The notes beneath the pieces were generated by a model. It ran no database searches. It was not told where the DNA came from and saw only the letters and a list, made by a program, of their open reading frames with translations. Of a stretch of 64,000 nucleotides of DNA, positions 26,161-38,054 are shown piece after piece; position 1 is the stretch's first letter, and each line of letters begins with the position of its first letter. The translations under genes were made by a program, and so were the position numbers. This stretch comes from Streptomyces liangshanensis (GTDB taxonomy: Bacteria > Actinomycetota > Actinomycetes > Streptomycetales > Streptomycetaceae). Location: positions 1 to 64,000 of the forward strand of contig NZ_CP050177.1 in NCBI RefSeq assembly GCF_011694815.1. The letters run 5' to 3'.

Positions 26161-26202
26161 ACGTCGCCGGGCCCCCGGAGTACGGAAGGGGCCCGGCGAC
26201 GT
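26161..26202. terminator. 15-bp perfect hairpin between convergent genes
   Basis: ACGTCGCCGGGCCCC (26161-26175) pairs exactly with GGGGCCCGGCGACGT (26188-26202), loop 12 nt, between the stop codons of the DJ-1 gene (26114) and the GH2 gene (26222). It also ends the glycan operon. Confidence 0.85.
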
Positions 26203-26221
26203 CGTCGTGGGTGGGGGACCG

Positions 26222-29359
<3,138 letters not shown>

Positions 29360-32089
29360 CTAGCGGACGACGACCGTGCGGATCTCCCACGGGCCGAGGG
29401 CGAGGTCGAGTCCGTCGGCGGCCGGTGTGGTGGACAGGGGCCGGCCGAGCAGGTCGACGGTGGTGGCCTCGGTGAAGGGGCCGGTCAGGCGGGCGTCGGC
29501 GCCGGTGTCGCTCATCGCGACGAGCCGTACTTCGGTGCCGGCGCCGCCGTCCTCGGTGGTGACGCGGCGGACGGCCGACACGGAGACGCCCGTGCCGTCG
29601 ACCCGGATCCCGGTCGCGTCGGCGGGCAGCGGGTCCCCGGCGGGCGCGGTGCCGCGCGTGACCAGCACGTCGTTGCGGAAGCGCTCGGCGAGGGCGACGG
29701 CGTCCGCCTCCTGCCACCCGGCTGCGGGGGGCAGGACGGCGAAGCGGTTCTCGATGCGCATGCCGAGGTCCTGGGCGCCGGGGGCGGCGATCTCGGTGGC
29801 GGCGGGTTCGTCGCGGAACGGGTGGATGTTGACGCTGATCGAGCCGATGGCGCGCAGGAGGGTGACGGCCAGTTCGGCGCCCTCGCCGACCACTTCGTAC
29901 TCGGAGGTGTGGTCGAGGAGGACGTGCGCGGCGCCGGCCGACACGAACGACTCGGCGGGGAAGGTCGGGATGGGGTACTCGCCCCAGCCTCCCTCGGCGG
30001 TGAGCCCGCGCGGGGTGACGGCGAACTGCCCGGCGGAGGCGGAGCCGGTCACCGGTTCGGGCAGCGGTACGTGGAAGCGGAGCCGGTGGTCGGCGGAGCG
30101 GTTCAGGAACGAGGTGGAGACCCGGACGAACGGCTCTCCGGCCCGTACCTCCACGAGGGTCTCGACCGGGGTCGGTACGGTCTCGGCGCTCCGCACGTCG
30201 CGGTCGGAGGTGAGCGCGACGGGCCACTCGTAGACGCGGGTGATCCGGGTCCGCGACCGCAGCGGGCCGTGCTCCAGCACCTGGACGGCGACCTCGGCGG
30301 GCTCGGACACCAGCACGTCCTGGGCGGGCGGGCCGTAGTTGTAGCTGTCGCCGCGGTCACCGCCGTCGACGAGGCGGCCGACACCGCGCAGGACGGAACC
30401 GTCGGCGCCGGTGACGTCCAGGGTGCCGTCGGCGGCGACGGCGACCTCGACCAGGCCGTTCGCGAGGGTGCGGTCCGTCGCGGTCGCGGGGACGAACGCG
30501 GCGGGCAGGTCGGGGGTCCGGTCGGCGGGCGCGACCTTGAAGCTCGCGAGGCCGGAGGCGGGGACGTCCACCAGGGCGAGCGCGGTCGCGCGGGCCTGCT
30601 CCAGTGTCAGGACGCGCCACTCCCCCGGGTGCGCGGCGGCGGCCTCGGCGACCTTCCCGCGCAGGGTCATCAGGTCGAAGGGTCCGCTGGCCGGCACCTC
30701 CGCGAGGTGGAAGACGAGGGAGCCCGGGGTGAGTTCGTACGTGTCGATCAGCCGGCCGAACAGCTCCCTGCGGTGGATGCGGCGCAGCACCCGTTCGAGC
30801 TGGGAGGCGTCCATGCGCTCGTCGCTGAGCACGGTGGGGGCCTGCGAGATCAGCTGGACGGGGCGTACGGAGCCGTCGGCGGCGGTGGCGGCCAGCACGC
30901 TGCCCTCGGGCGGGGCGACGACGTCGACCTCGACCGCGGCGGTGCGGGCGAACGGCAGGGGGTTGGCGACGAGGTGGCCGTCGCTGGGCACCCGGGCGGC
31001 GGCCTCGGCGAGGGCGGCGTCCCGTACGGCTCGGGCGGCCTGCGCGGCCTCGGCGAGGCGCGCGTCGACCTGGTCGCAGGTCTCGTCGGTGCCGGAGCCG
31101 ACGACCGAGTCGTGTGCGGCCGACTCGATGATCTTGTGCCAGGCGAGGGTGAGGAACGGTGTGTCGTCGCGCCGGGACCAGAGGGCGTTCATCCGCTCGG
31201 CGTGGTCGATGGTCCGTTCGGCCACGGCCATGCGCTGCTTGAGCCCGAGCCGTACGGAGAGGACACCCGGGAGGATGTTGCCGCGTACGTGGCTGCGGAG
31301 TTCGCCGGTGACGACGGTGGTGGCCTCGTCGCGGACGTGCTCGCGGATGTACTCGTCGAGGGTGGCGATGGTGATGGCGCGCTCGTCGCTGGACGCGCGC
31401 CGCAGCCAGGCGGCGAGGCGCGGGTCGGGCGCGTTGTGGTCGGTGCCGGCCATCGCGAGCACCGGGTCGGTGCCCCAGCGGGCCGCGGTCATCTCCGCGT
31501 ACTCGCCGAGGGCCCGGCCGATCTCGTCGGGCACCAGGAGGACGTCGAGGCCGTTGTCGTACCCGTCGAAGAGGAACTCCGTGCGCACCTCGGAGCCGTC
31601 GGGGGCGCGCCAGCGGAAGGCGTGGCCCTCGACGGTTCCGGGGACGCCGCGCCACAGCGCGGCGTGCTCGATGCCGGCGCGGGCCAGGATCTGCGGCATC
31701 TGCGCGACGTGGCCGAACATGTCCGGCAGGTACCCGATCGGCATCGAGCCGCCGAGCCCGGCCGCGGCGGCCCACCCCATCTGGAGGTTGCGTACGACGG
31801 TCTCGCCGGAGCAGAGGAACTCGTCGAGCAGGATGAGCCAGGGGCCGATCGCGATCCGGCCGTCGGCGACCAGTGCCGCGAGCCGGTCGCGGTTCTCGGG
31901 CCGCATCTCCAGGTAGTCCTCGATCGCGGCCATCTGCCCGTCGACGGTGAACCGGAAGTCCGGGTTCGCCTCGGCCGTCTCCAGCACGGTGTCGAGTGCG
32001 GCCACGAGCCGGTGCCGGAAGACCTGGAAGGGCTCGTACCATTCCCGGTCCCAGTGGAAGTGGGGCACGAAGACGGCGGAATTCTGCAT
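29360..32089 (-). CDS. GH38 alpha-mannosidase
   Basis: 909 aa. GH38 N-terminal domain: zinc ligands His10, (HFHWDREWY) and Asp14; nucleophile Asp123 in GYLPDMFGH; a further zinc-ligand His in the IIESAAHDSVVGSGTD block. Then the alpha-mannosidase middle helical domain and beta-sandwich C-terminal domains (residues ~380-909). It removes alpha-linked mannose, or a mannosyl-glycerate-type sugar as in MngB, from a transported substrate. No signal peptide, so it is cytosolic. It starts 68 bp after the second permease and precedes the beta-galactosidase, suggesting an oligosaccharide with both alpha-mannosyl and beta-galactosyl units. Confidence 0.93.
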   Translation of the reverse strand: MQNSAVFVPHFHWDREWYEPFQVFRHRLVAALDTVLETAEANPDFRFTVDGQMAAIEDYLEMRPENRDRLAALVADGRIAIGPWLILLDEFLCSGETVVRNLQMGWAAAAGLGGSMPIGYLPDMFGHVAQMPQILARAGIEHAALWRGVPGTVEGHAFRWRAPDGSEVRTEFLFDGYDNGLDVLLVPDEIGRALGEYAEMTAARWGTDPVLAMAGTDHNAPDPRLAAWLRRASSDERAITIATLDEYIREHVRDEATTVVTGELRSHVRGNILPGVLSVRLGLKQRMAVAERTIDHAERMNALWSRRDDTPFLTLAWHKIIESAAHDSVVGSGTDETCDQVDARLAEAAQAARAVRDAALAEAAARVPSDGHLVANPLPFARTAAVEVDVVAPPEGSVLAATAADGSVRPVQLISQAPTVLSDERMDASQLERVLRRIHRRELFGRLIDTYELTPGSLVFHLAEVPASGPFDLMTLRGKVAEAAAAHPGEWRVLTLEQARATALALVDVPASGLASFKVAPADRTPDLPAAFVPATATDRTLANGLVEVAVAADGTLDVTGADGSVLRGVGRLVDGGDRGDSYNYGPPAQDVLVSEPAEVAVQVLEHGPLRSRTRITRVYEWPVALTSDRDVRSAETVPTPVETLVEVRAGEPFVRVSTSFLNRSADHRLRFHVPLPEPVTGSASAGQFAVTPRGLTAEGGWGEYPIPTFPAESFVSAGAAHVLLDHTSEYEVVGEGAELAVTLLRAIGSISVNIHPFRDEPAATEIAAPGAQDLGMRIENRFAVLPPAAGWQEADAVALAERFRNDVLVTRGTAPAGDPLPADATGIRVDGTGVSVSAVRRVTTEDGGAGTEVRLVAMSDTGADARLTGPFTEATTVDLLGRPLSTTPAADGLDLALGPWEIRTVVVR

Positions 32090-32157
32090 GGATCAGGGAC
32101 CTTCTGTCGGCGGGGTGCGGAGAGAGGGGAGTACGGGCGCGAGGGGTGGCTACGCGG

Positions 32158-33030
32158 TCACTTGAGCGAGCCGGTGGCGAGGCCGGTGCGCCAGAACCTC
32201 TGGAGGAGGATGAAGACGATGATCACGGGCACGATCGAGACGAGCGAGCCGGTGATCACGGACTGCTGGAGGAGCGGGGCCCTGGCGGTCTGGCCGTTCC
32301 AGGTGTACAGGCCGAGGGTGACCGGGAAGAGGGATTCCTTCTGGAGCATCACCATCGGCAGGAAGAAGTTGTTCCAGATGGCGACGAACTGGAAGAGGAA
32401 GATCGTCACCAGGGACGGCGCCATGAGCCGGGAGGCGACGGAGAAGAAGGTACGGAACTCCCCCGCGCCGTCCAGGCGCGCCGACTCCAGGAGTTCCTGG
32501 GGTACGGCGGCGGAGGCGAAGATCCGGGCCAGGTACACGCCGAACGGGCTGACGATGCTCGGCAGGAACACCGCCCAGTAGGTGTTGACGATGCCGGTCG
32601 CCGAGAACAGCAGGAACAGCGGCAGGGCGAGCGCGGTCGTGGGCACCAGGACGCCGCCGAGGATGACGGAGAAGAGGAACTCCTTGCCGCGGAACTGGAA
32701 CTTGGCGAGCGCGTAGCCGCACAGCGCGGAGATCAGCGTGCCGACGGCCGCGCCGAGCACCGCGTAGATCACGCTGTTCAGGGCCCAGTGGAGGAAGATG
32801 CCGTCGCTGCGGGTGAACAGGGTGTGCAGGTTGCTGAACAGGTTGAAGTGCGAGAAGGCCAGGCCGTTGGTGGAGGCGAGGTCTCCTTGCGGTTTGGTCG
32901 CCGCGACGATCAGGAAGTAGACCGGCAGCAGGAAGTAGATCGTCAGGAGAAGCATCAGGGCCATGACCGCGGTGCGGCCGGCCCGGCTCTCGCGGACGGT
33001 GGGTTTGTCGCTCACGATCAGCTTGTTCAC
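32158..33030 (-). CDS. Carbohydrate ABC transporter permease (MalG/CUT1 type)
   Basis: 290 aa from GTG at 33030, which overlaps the TGA of the preceding permease in GTGA, so the two are translationally coupled. Six transmembrane segments starting VMALMLLLTIYFLLPVYFLI. The EAA loop that contacts the ATPase is ELLESARLDGAGEFRTFF (residues ~185-202). Typical CUT1 ending FILLQRFWRTGLATGSLK. Together with the upstream MalF-like permease and the lipoprotein it forms the importer core. No ATPase is encoded here; streptomycetes usually share one MsiK ATPase among such importers. Confidence 0.95.
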   Translation of the reverse strand: MNKLIVSDKPTVRESRAGRTAVMALMLLLTIYFLLPVYFLIVAATKPQGDLASTNGLAFSHFNLFSNLHTLFTRSDGIFLHWALNSVIYAVLGAAVGTLISALCGYALAKFQFRGKEFLFSVILGGVLVPTTALALPLFLLFSATGIVNTYWAVFLPSIVSPFGVYLARIFASAAVPQELLESARLDGAGEFRTFFSVASRLMAPSLVTIFLFQFVAIWNNFFLPMVMLQKESLFPVTLGLYTWNGQTARAPLLQQSVITGSLVSIVPVIIVFILLQRFWRTGLATGSLK

Positions 33031-33977
33031 AGTCCGGCCCTCTTCGACGTCAGCCGCATGAACCCGAAGCTCAAGACGAAGGTGATGAGGGCGATGACCA
33101 CGGAGATCGCCGCCGCCTGCTGGTAGTTGTTCCCCGAGGCCACCGCGTAGGCGAGCATGTTCGGGGTGTACGTGCTGGAGATGTTCGAGGAGATCTGGCG
33201 CAGCACGGCCGGCTCGGCGTAGAGCTGGAGTGTGCCGATGATCGAGAACACCGTGGTGAGGACGATCGACGGGGCGATCATGGGGACCTTGATGCGCCAG
33301 GCGATGGCCCAGTTGCTCGCGCCGTCGAGCTTGGCGGCCTCGTACAGCTCCTGCGGGACCGACTGGAGTGCCGAGTACATGATCAGCATGTTGTAGCCGG
33401 TCCACAGCCAGGTGGAGATGTTCGCCGCCGACCACAGCACGGCGCCGGGGCCGAGGAAGTCGGGGTGCAGGCCGAGGCCCTGCAACAGGTCGACCACGGG
33501 GCTGAGCTGCGGTGAGTAGAGGTACGACCACATGATCGCGGCGATGACGCCGGGCACCGCGTACGGCATGAAGACCGCGATGCGGAAGAAGGACTTGAGC
33601 TTCAGCAGCGGGGTGTCGAGGAGCAGCGCCATGATCAGGGCGACGAACAGCATGACCGGCACCTGCACGATGCCGAAGAGCCCGATGCGTCCGATGCTGG
33701 ACCAGAACTCGGTGTTCTCGAAGACGTGTCCGTACTGCTCGAAGCCGCCGAACGTGGTGTACGAGGTGCCGTACTGGCCGCCGGTGCGGCGTACGACCCG
33801 GAAGCTCTGCCAGATCGCGTAGCCGACCGGGACCAGGTAGAAGAGCACGAACGGGAGGAAGAACGGGGTGAGGAACGCGGTGATGACGCCCGCCCGGGGC
33901 CCGCCGCCGTTGAGACGGCGGCGGGCTCCCTTGGACGCCGCCACCCCGCGTATCACGCGGGCGTCGGTGTCGGTCAT
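33027..33977 (-). CDS. Carbohydrate ABC transporter permease (MalF/CUT1 type)
   Basis: 316 aa, ATG at 33977. Six or seven transmembrane segments: FLTPFFLPFVLFYLVPVGYA (about 34-53), VPVMLFVALIMALLLD, IAVFMPYAVPGVIAAIMW, and others. EAA loop QELYEAAKLDGASNWAIAWRI at about residues 205-225. It pairs with the MalG-like subunit encoded by the overlapping downstream gene. It begins 7 bp after the stop codon of the binding-protein gene. Typical length for CUT1 permeases. Confidence 0.95.
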   Translation of the reverse strand: MTDTDARVIRGVAASKGARRRLNGGGPRAGVITAFLTPFFLPFVLFYLVPVGYAIWQSFRVVRRTGGQYGTSYTTFGGFEQYGHVFENTEFWSSIGRIGLFGIVQVPVMLFVALIMALLLDTPLLKLKSFFRIAVFMPYAVPGVIAAIMWSYLYSPQLSPVVDLLQGLGLHPDFLGPGAVLWSAANISTWLWTGYNMLIMYSALQSVPQELYEAAKLDGASNWAIAWRIKVPMIAPSIVLTTVFSIIGTLQLYAEPAVLRQISSNISSTYTPNMLAYAVASGNNYQQAAAISVVIALITFVLSFGFMRLTSKRAGL

Positions 33978-33984
33978 GCTGCGG

Positions 33985-35322
33985 TCACTTGCCCGCCTGG
34001 GCGGGGATGGCCAGGTCCTTCATCGAGCTGAGCGCGGTCGACTGGGCGGTCTTGAGCGCGTCGGCGAGGGTGCCCTTTCCGGCGGCGGCCTTGGCCATGG
34101 CGTCCTGGAGGCTCAGGTTGACCGTCTTCTGGGTGGGTCCCCAGGTGAAGCTGGTGTCGATGTTCTTGGACGACTCGGCGAAGACGTCGAAGATCTTCTG
34201 GCCGGCGTAGTACGGGACGCCCTGGGCGAGCTGGGGCAGTCCGGTGCCGACCGGAGACGCCGAGTAGAGGCCGCCGAGCTTGTTCTCCAGGGCGAGGGCC
34301 TCGGGGTCGGTGTTCAGCCAGGTGTTGAACTTGACCGACTCGTACAGGTGCTTACTGCCCTTCATGAACGCGACGGTGGAGCCGCCCCAGTCACCGGACG
34401 CGGCGCTGGTGCCCCAGGTCGGCATGGGGACGATCGCCCACTTGCCGGACTGCTTGGGCAGGTTGTCGCGGAACATGCTGTAGCCCCAGGCGGCGCCGAC
34501 GTAGCTGGCGATCTGGTTCTGCTGGTACGCCGCGTACATCTGGGTCGAGCCGTTGGCGAGGTCGGTGCGGACGAGCTTGTCGTCGATCATCTTCTGCCAG
34601 TAGTCGGCGACCTGCCGGCTCTGCGCGGAGTCGACGGTGACGTGCCACTTGCCGCCCGAGTACGAGTACATCTCGGCGCTGTTCTGCCAGAGCAGGCCGT
34701 TGAACCACTCGGCGTTGTTCGGGTCGAAGAACGTCATGGTGAGCTTGGGGTCGGCGGCGTGCAGCTTCTTCGCCTCGGCCGCGTACTCGTCCCAGGTCTT
34801 CGGTATCGCGAGGCCGTGCTGCTTGAAGAGGTCGCTGCGCACGTAGAGGGCCATCGGGCCGGTGTCCTGCGGGAGGGCGAAGACGCCGGTGCCCGCGAAG
34901 CTGGTCTGCGACCACGTCCAGGGGACGAACTTGGACTTGGCGGCGGTGGCCTCCTTGCAGGCCGACGCGTCCACGAACGCGTTCTGGGTCCGCAGGTTGG
35001 GCAGCTCGTCGTAGCCGACCTGCGCGAGGTCGGGGGCCTTGCCCGCCTTGAGGGCGTTGCTGATCGTGCCGTACTGGTCGTTGGAGATGTTCTTCGTCTG
35101 GACCTGGATGTCGGGGTTCTTCTTGTTCCACAGGGCGACGACCTGGTCCATGCCCGGAACCGTGTTCCAGTACTGGAGGGTGACCTTGCCCTTCGCGGGC
35201 TCGCAGGAAGCGGCGGCCGAGGAGCTGTCCGGCTTGTCGGACGACGAACAGCCGGCGAGCACGGCGATGCCCGCTGCCGCGGCGACGGCGGCGAGACGGA
35301 CGCGCGAGGCGGTGTTTCTCAT
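33985..35322 (-). CDS. Extracellular sugar-binding lipoprotein of ABC importer
   Basis: 445 aa from ATG at 35322, with AAGGAAATC upstream; the upstream in-frame extension is not signal-like. A lipoprotein signal peptide with lipobox LAGC (residues ~21-24) anchors it outside. Type 1 solute-binding fold of the CUT1 class: VTLQYWNTVPGMDQVVALWN at the start, KAPDLAQVGYDELPNL, FAGTGVFALPQDTGPMALYV, WDEYAAEAKKL. It binds an oligosaccharide that is probably mannose- and galactose-containing, given the downstream hydrolases. First gene of the operon; three palindromes for LacI binding lie 161-197 bp upstream. Confidence 0.95.
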   Translation of the reverse strand: MRNTASRVRLAAVAAAAGIAVLAGCSSSDKPDSSSAAASCEPAKGKVTLQYWNTVPGMDQVVALWNKKNPDIQVQTKNISNDQYGTISNALKAGKAPDLAQVGYDELPNLRTQNAFVDASACKEATAAKSKFVPWTWSQTSFAGTGVFALPQDTGPMALYVRSDLFKQHGLAIPKTWDEYAAEAKKLHAADPKLTMTFFDPNNAEWFNGLLWQNSAEMYSYSGGKWHVTVDSAQSRQVADYWQKMIDDKLVRTDLANGSTQMYAAYQQNQIASYVGAAWGYSMFRDNLPKQSGKWAIVPMPTWGTSAASGDWGGSTVAFMKGSKHLYESVKFNTWLNTDPEALALENKLGGLYSASPVGTGLPQLAQGVPYYAGQKIFDVFAESSKNIDTSFTWGPTQKTVNLSLQDAMAKAAAGKGTLADALKTAQSTALSSMKDLAIPAQAGK

Positions 35323-35482
35323 GATTTCCTTCCAGAGTGTCCAGCTGCACTGCTGGACGCGTCGACGTTGACACCTCAAGGCACGGGATGCCTTCTGGTT
35401 GGAATGCGCGGGTGTGGTCACCGGCGCCACTGCGTCGGACCGAGCATCGAACGCCGTTGCGGGAGTGGCACATCCTGTTCGC

Positions 35483-35519
35483 GTGAGCGCTCACGTGAAC
35501 GTTCACGGAAGTCCGTGAA
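35483..35519. promoter_or_regulatory. Three stacked palindromes, LacI-family operators
   Basis: GTGAGCGCTCAC (35483-35494) and GTGAACGTTCAC (35495-35506) are perfect 12-bp palindromes with CG centres, abutting each other. TTCACGGA-AG-TCCGTGAA (35502-35519) overlaps the second. CG-centred dyads are the classic LacI/GalR operator. They lie between the LacI gene stop (35589, minus strand) and the binding-protein start (35322), in the operon's promoter region. Confidence 0.85.
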
Positions 35520-35588
35520 TTTTCCGGAAGTTTGCGCTCCGGTCCGGATGTATGTCAAGACATTCGGGTCGAACAGACGTCGCGCAGG

Positions 35589-36593
35589 TTACGCGGACCC
35601 GCCCGGTCTCAGCTCGGCGCGGACGACGAGTTCGCCGGGCTCCAGGGAGTCGGCGCCGGTCAGCAGGCGTCCGACCTGGTCGATCGCGAGGGCGCCGAGC
35701 CGGCGTGTGTCGAGCGCCACGCTGGTGAGCGGAGGTTCGACGAGAGCGCCGAACTGGAGGCCGTCGAAGCCGATCACGGCGAGGTCCCGGGGGACGCTCC
35801 TGCCGAGCCGGCGCGCTTCACGCAGGGCGCCGATGGCGACGATGTCGTTGAAGGTGAAGACCGCGGTGACGTCGGGGTGGGCGGCGAGGAGGTTGCCGAG
35901 GCCCGCTCCCCCGCCGTCGGCCGACTGGCCGGCGCCGGCCACCAGGCCGGGGTCGACGCCGAGGGCCGTCGCGGCCGCGGTGAACCAGACGCGCCGGACG
36001 CTGGGCTCGGCGCGGTTGTCGTGGTCGAGCATCCCGATCCGCGTGTGGCCCCGGGCGACGAGGTGCGCGATCGCGGCGTGGACGCCGGCCTCGCCGTCGA
36101 TCCGTATCGAGCTGAAGCGCCCCATCCGGGGTTCACGGCCGATGAGGACCATGGGCATGCCCCGGGTGAACCGGTCGAGGTCGCTCTCGGAGCAGCTGAA
36201 GTAGCCGACGACGGCGTCCACCTGGGAGCCGATCACCTGGAGCGTGCTCAACTCCTCCTCGGCCCGGTCCGCGGTGTCGTACACGACGACGTGCCAGCCG
36301 CGGGCCCGCGCCGCCTCCAGGGCCGCGGCGGCGACCTCGGTGAAGAACGGGTTGAGCAGGTCCGGGATCACCAGGCCGATGGTGGTGGTGTCCTGCCGTA
36401 CGAGACCCCGGGCGAACCGGCTCGGCCGGTAGCCCAGTTCACGGGCGGCGTCCAGCACCCGCTGCTTGGTGGACCCGTCGATCTCCGCCTTGTCGTTCAG
36501 CGCCCGTGACACGGTCTGCCGGGACACCCCGGCCGAGCGGGCGACATCATGGATCGTCACCCTTCGGGGTTCCGACCTCGCCGGCGACACCAT
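35589..36593 (-). CDS. LacI-family transcriptional regulator
   Basis: 334 aa from ATG at 36593, with GGGAGG upstream. The classical LacI HTH and hinge: VTIHDVARSAGVSRQTVSRA, LNDKAEIDGSTKQRVLDAA, LGYRPSRFARGL. The periplasmic-binding-like effector domain follows (TIGLVIPDLLNPFFTEVA; VIGFDGLQFGALVEPPLTSV). It sits directly upstream of the glycan operon on the same strand, with CG-centred palindromes in the gap, so it should repress the binding protein/permease/GH38/GH2 operon until a sugar ligand appears. Confidence 0.95.
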   Translation of the reverse strand: MVSPARSEPRRVTIHDVARSAGVSRQTVSRALNDKAEIDGSTKQRVLDAARELGYRPSRFARGLVRQDTTTIGLVIPDLLNPFFTEVAAAALEAARARGWHVVVYDTADRAEEELSTLQVIGSQVDAVVGYFSCSESDLDRFTRGMPMVLIGREPRMGRFSSIRIDGEAGVHAAIAHLVARGHTRIGMLDHDNRAEPSVRRVWFTAAATALGVDPGLVAGAGQSADGGGAGLGNLLAAHPDVTAVFTFNDIVAIGALREARRLGRSVPRDLAVIGFDGLQFGALVEPPLTSVALDTRRLGALAIDQVGRLLTGADSLEPGELVVRAELRPGGSA

Positions 36594-36949
36594 CGCGCAC
36601 CTCCCGCTGCTCGCGGGCGCTGACGTGCCCCGCAGGGCCCGAGTATGCCCGACGTACCCGTGAACCTTCCCGGCTCCGGTGCGCGGCAGCGGCACCGCGG
36701 GTCCCGGCCGGGGCGGGCGGACCCGGGCGGGAGAGTGCCCGGCCGGGGCGATCCCGCCGTGATGCTTTCGTTTCCGAATTGCCACCGGAAACGTGATGGT
36801 GAATCGTGAGGGTGGATAAGGGAATCCGTGATTCTTTCCGCTGCCGGACAGGCGTCGCGGGCCACTCGGAGTGCGGGAGGAATTACCCCGGGATCCGTGT
36901 GTGTGAAGTGATCGCCCGGGGGCACACGCTGCCCTGGAGGTTGATAATC
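36594..36949. other. Divergent intergenic region
   Basis: About 350 bp between the LacI gene and a small hydrophobic-protein gene. It contains the LacI ribosome binding site near 36600 and, on the other strand, the TGGAGG site at 36935 for the gene at 36950. No palindrome comparable with those downstream of lacI is seen, so LacI autoregulation is not evident. Confidence 0.3.
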
Positions 36950-37120
36950 ATGGTTCCCCTGCTTCTCGTTCTTCTGCTCGCCCTGATTCTTTTCGGCGCG
37001 GGCTTCGCACTCAAGATCCTGTGGTGGATCGCCATCATCGTGCTGGTGGTCTGGGTGCTCGGTTTCCTGGTCCGTCCCACCGGTGGGGGCGGCAAGCGCG
37101 GACGCTGGTACCGCTGGTAG
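36950..37120 (+). CDS. Small hydrophobic membrane protein
   Basis: 56 aa from ATG at 36950, with CTGGAGG upstream. Two hydrophobic stretches, VPLLLVLLLALILFGAGFAL (2-21) and WWIAIIVLVVWVLGFLV (26-42), then a glycine/basic tail GGGGKRGRWYRW. It belongs to the group of tiny hydrophobic proteins common in actinomycetes (DUF5670/Lmo0937-like in composition), with no established function. Its neighbour downstream is the RsbQ-like operon, so it may belong to the same stress response; that is inference. Confidence 0.75.
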   Translation: MVPLLLVLLLALILFGAGFALKILWWIAIIVLVVWVLGFLVRPTGGGGKRGRWYRW

Positions 37121-37198
37121 ACGGCGTCGCGCGTGACATGTGGGTGGGGCCCCGTCGATGACGCCGGGGCCCCGCCCACGTGTGACGCGGGGCCGGTC

Positions 37199-37226
37199 CC
37201 TTTTCCGGTACGAACTCCGCGGGTAT
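37199..37226 (+). promoter_or_regulatory. Candidate sigma-B-type promoter of the RsbQ-like operon
   Basis: A GGGTAT hexamer at 37221-37226 matches the -10 element of Streptomyces stress sigma factors (GGGTAY), 24 bp before the ATG at 37251. The upstream CCTTTT at about 37199-37204 is only a loose match for the GNTT-type -35. The assignment fits the operon's role but is weak on sequence alone. Confidence 0.3.
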
Positions 37227-37250
37227 TCACGGTCGGTACGAGGATGTCGG

Positions 37251-38054
37251 ATGGATATACGAAACAGGAACCATGTGGTGGTGACCGGCCGCGCCGACGG
37301 TCCGGTGCTGATGCTGGCGCACGGATTCGGGTGCGACCAGAACATGTGGCGCCTGGTGGTGCCCGCTCTCGCGGAGAGGTTCCGCCTGGTCCTCTTCGAC
37401 CATGTCGGTGCCGGACGCTCGGACCTGGCCGCCTGGAACGCCGAACGGTACGGGTCCCTGGACGGCTACGCGGACGACGTCCTGGAGATCTGCCGGGAAC
37501 TCGGTCTCGGTCCGGTCACGTTCGTCGGGCACTCGGTCAGTTCGATGATCGGCGTGCTGGCCGCGAACAGGGAACCGGAGCGCTTCGAGCGGCTGGTCCT
37601 CCTGACCCCGTCCCCCTGCTACCTGGACGACGGGGAGTACCGGGGCGGATTCAGCGCCGAGGACATCGACGAGCTGCTGGAGTCCCTGGACAGCAACTAC
37701 CTGGGCTGGTCGGGGGCGATGGCTCCGGTGATCATGGGCAATCCGGACCGTCCCGAGCTGGGCGAGGAGCTCACGAACAGCTTCTGCCGTACCGACCCGG
37801 CCATCGCGCGGGCCTTCGCCCACACCACGTTCCGCTCCGACAACCGGGCCGACCTGCCGCGCGTGAGCGCCCCGACCCTGGTGGCGGAATGCGCGGACGA
37901 CGCGATCGCGCCGACCGGTGTGGGAGCCTTCGTGCAGGCGCGGATCAAGGGAAGCCGGCTGGTCACGCTGGACGCGACCGGCCACTGCCCCCAGTTGAGC
38001 GCCCCGGAGGCCACGGCCACGGCCATCACCGCGTTCGTGGAGGACACCCGATGA
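37251..38054 (+). CDS. RsbQ-like alpha/beta hydrolase
   Basis: 267 aa from ATG at 37251, with GAGGATG upstream. The N-terminus MDIRNRNHVVVTGRADGPV and HGFGCDQNMWRLVVPAL match RsbQ. Catalytic Ser95 in GHSVSSMIG, Asp in ECADDAIAP, His in ATGHCPQLS. In Bacillus RsbQ is needed with the PAS-phosphatase RsbP to relay energy stress to sigma-B, probably by supplying a small ligand. Here the stop overlaps the start of the RsbP-like gene in ATGA, and a STAS antagonist follows, so the module order RsbQ-RsbP-antagonist is complete. Related plant proteins (KAI2/D14) bind butenolides, and the ligand here is unknown. Confidence 0.9.
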   Translation: MDIRNRNHVVVTGRADGPVLMLAHGFGCDQNMWRLVVPALAERFRLVLFDHVGAGRSDLAAWNAERYGSLDGYADDVLEICRELGLGPVTFVGHSVSSMIGVLAANREPERFERLVLLTPSPCYLDDGEYRGGFSAEDIDELLESLDSNYLGWSGAMAPVIMGNPDRPELGEELTNSFCRTDPAIARAFAHTTFRSDNRADLPRVSAPTLVAECADDAIAPTGVGAFVQARIKGSRLVTLDATGHCPQLSAPEATATAITAFVEDTR

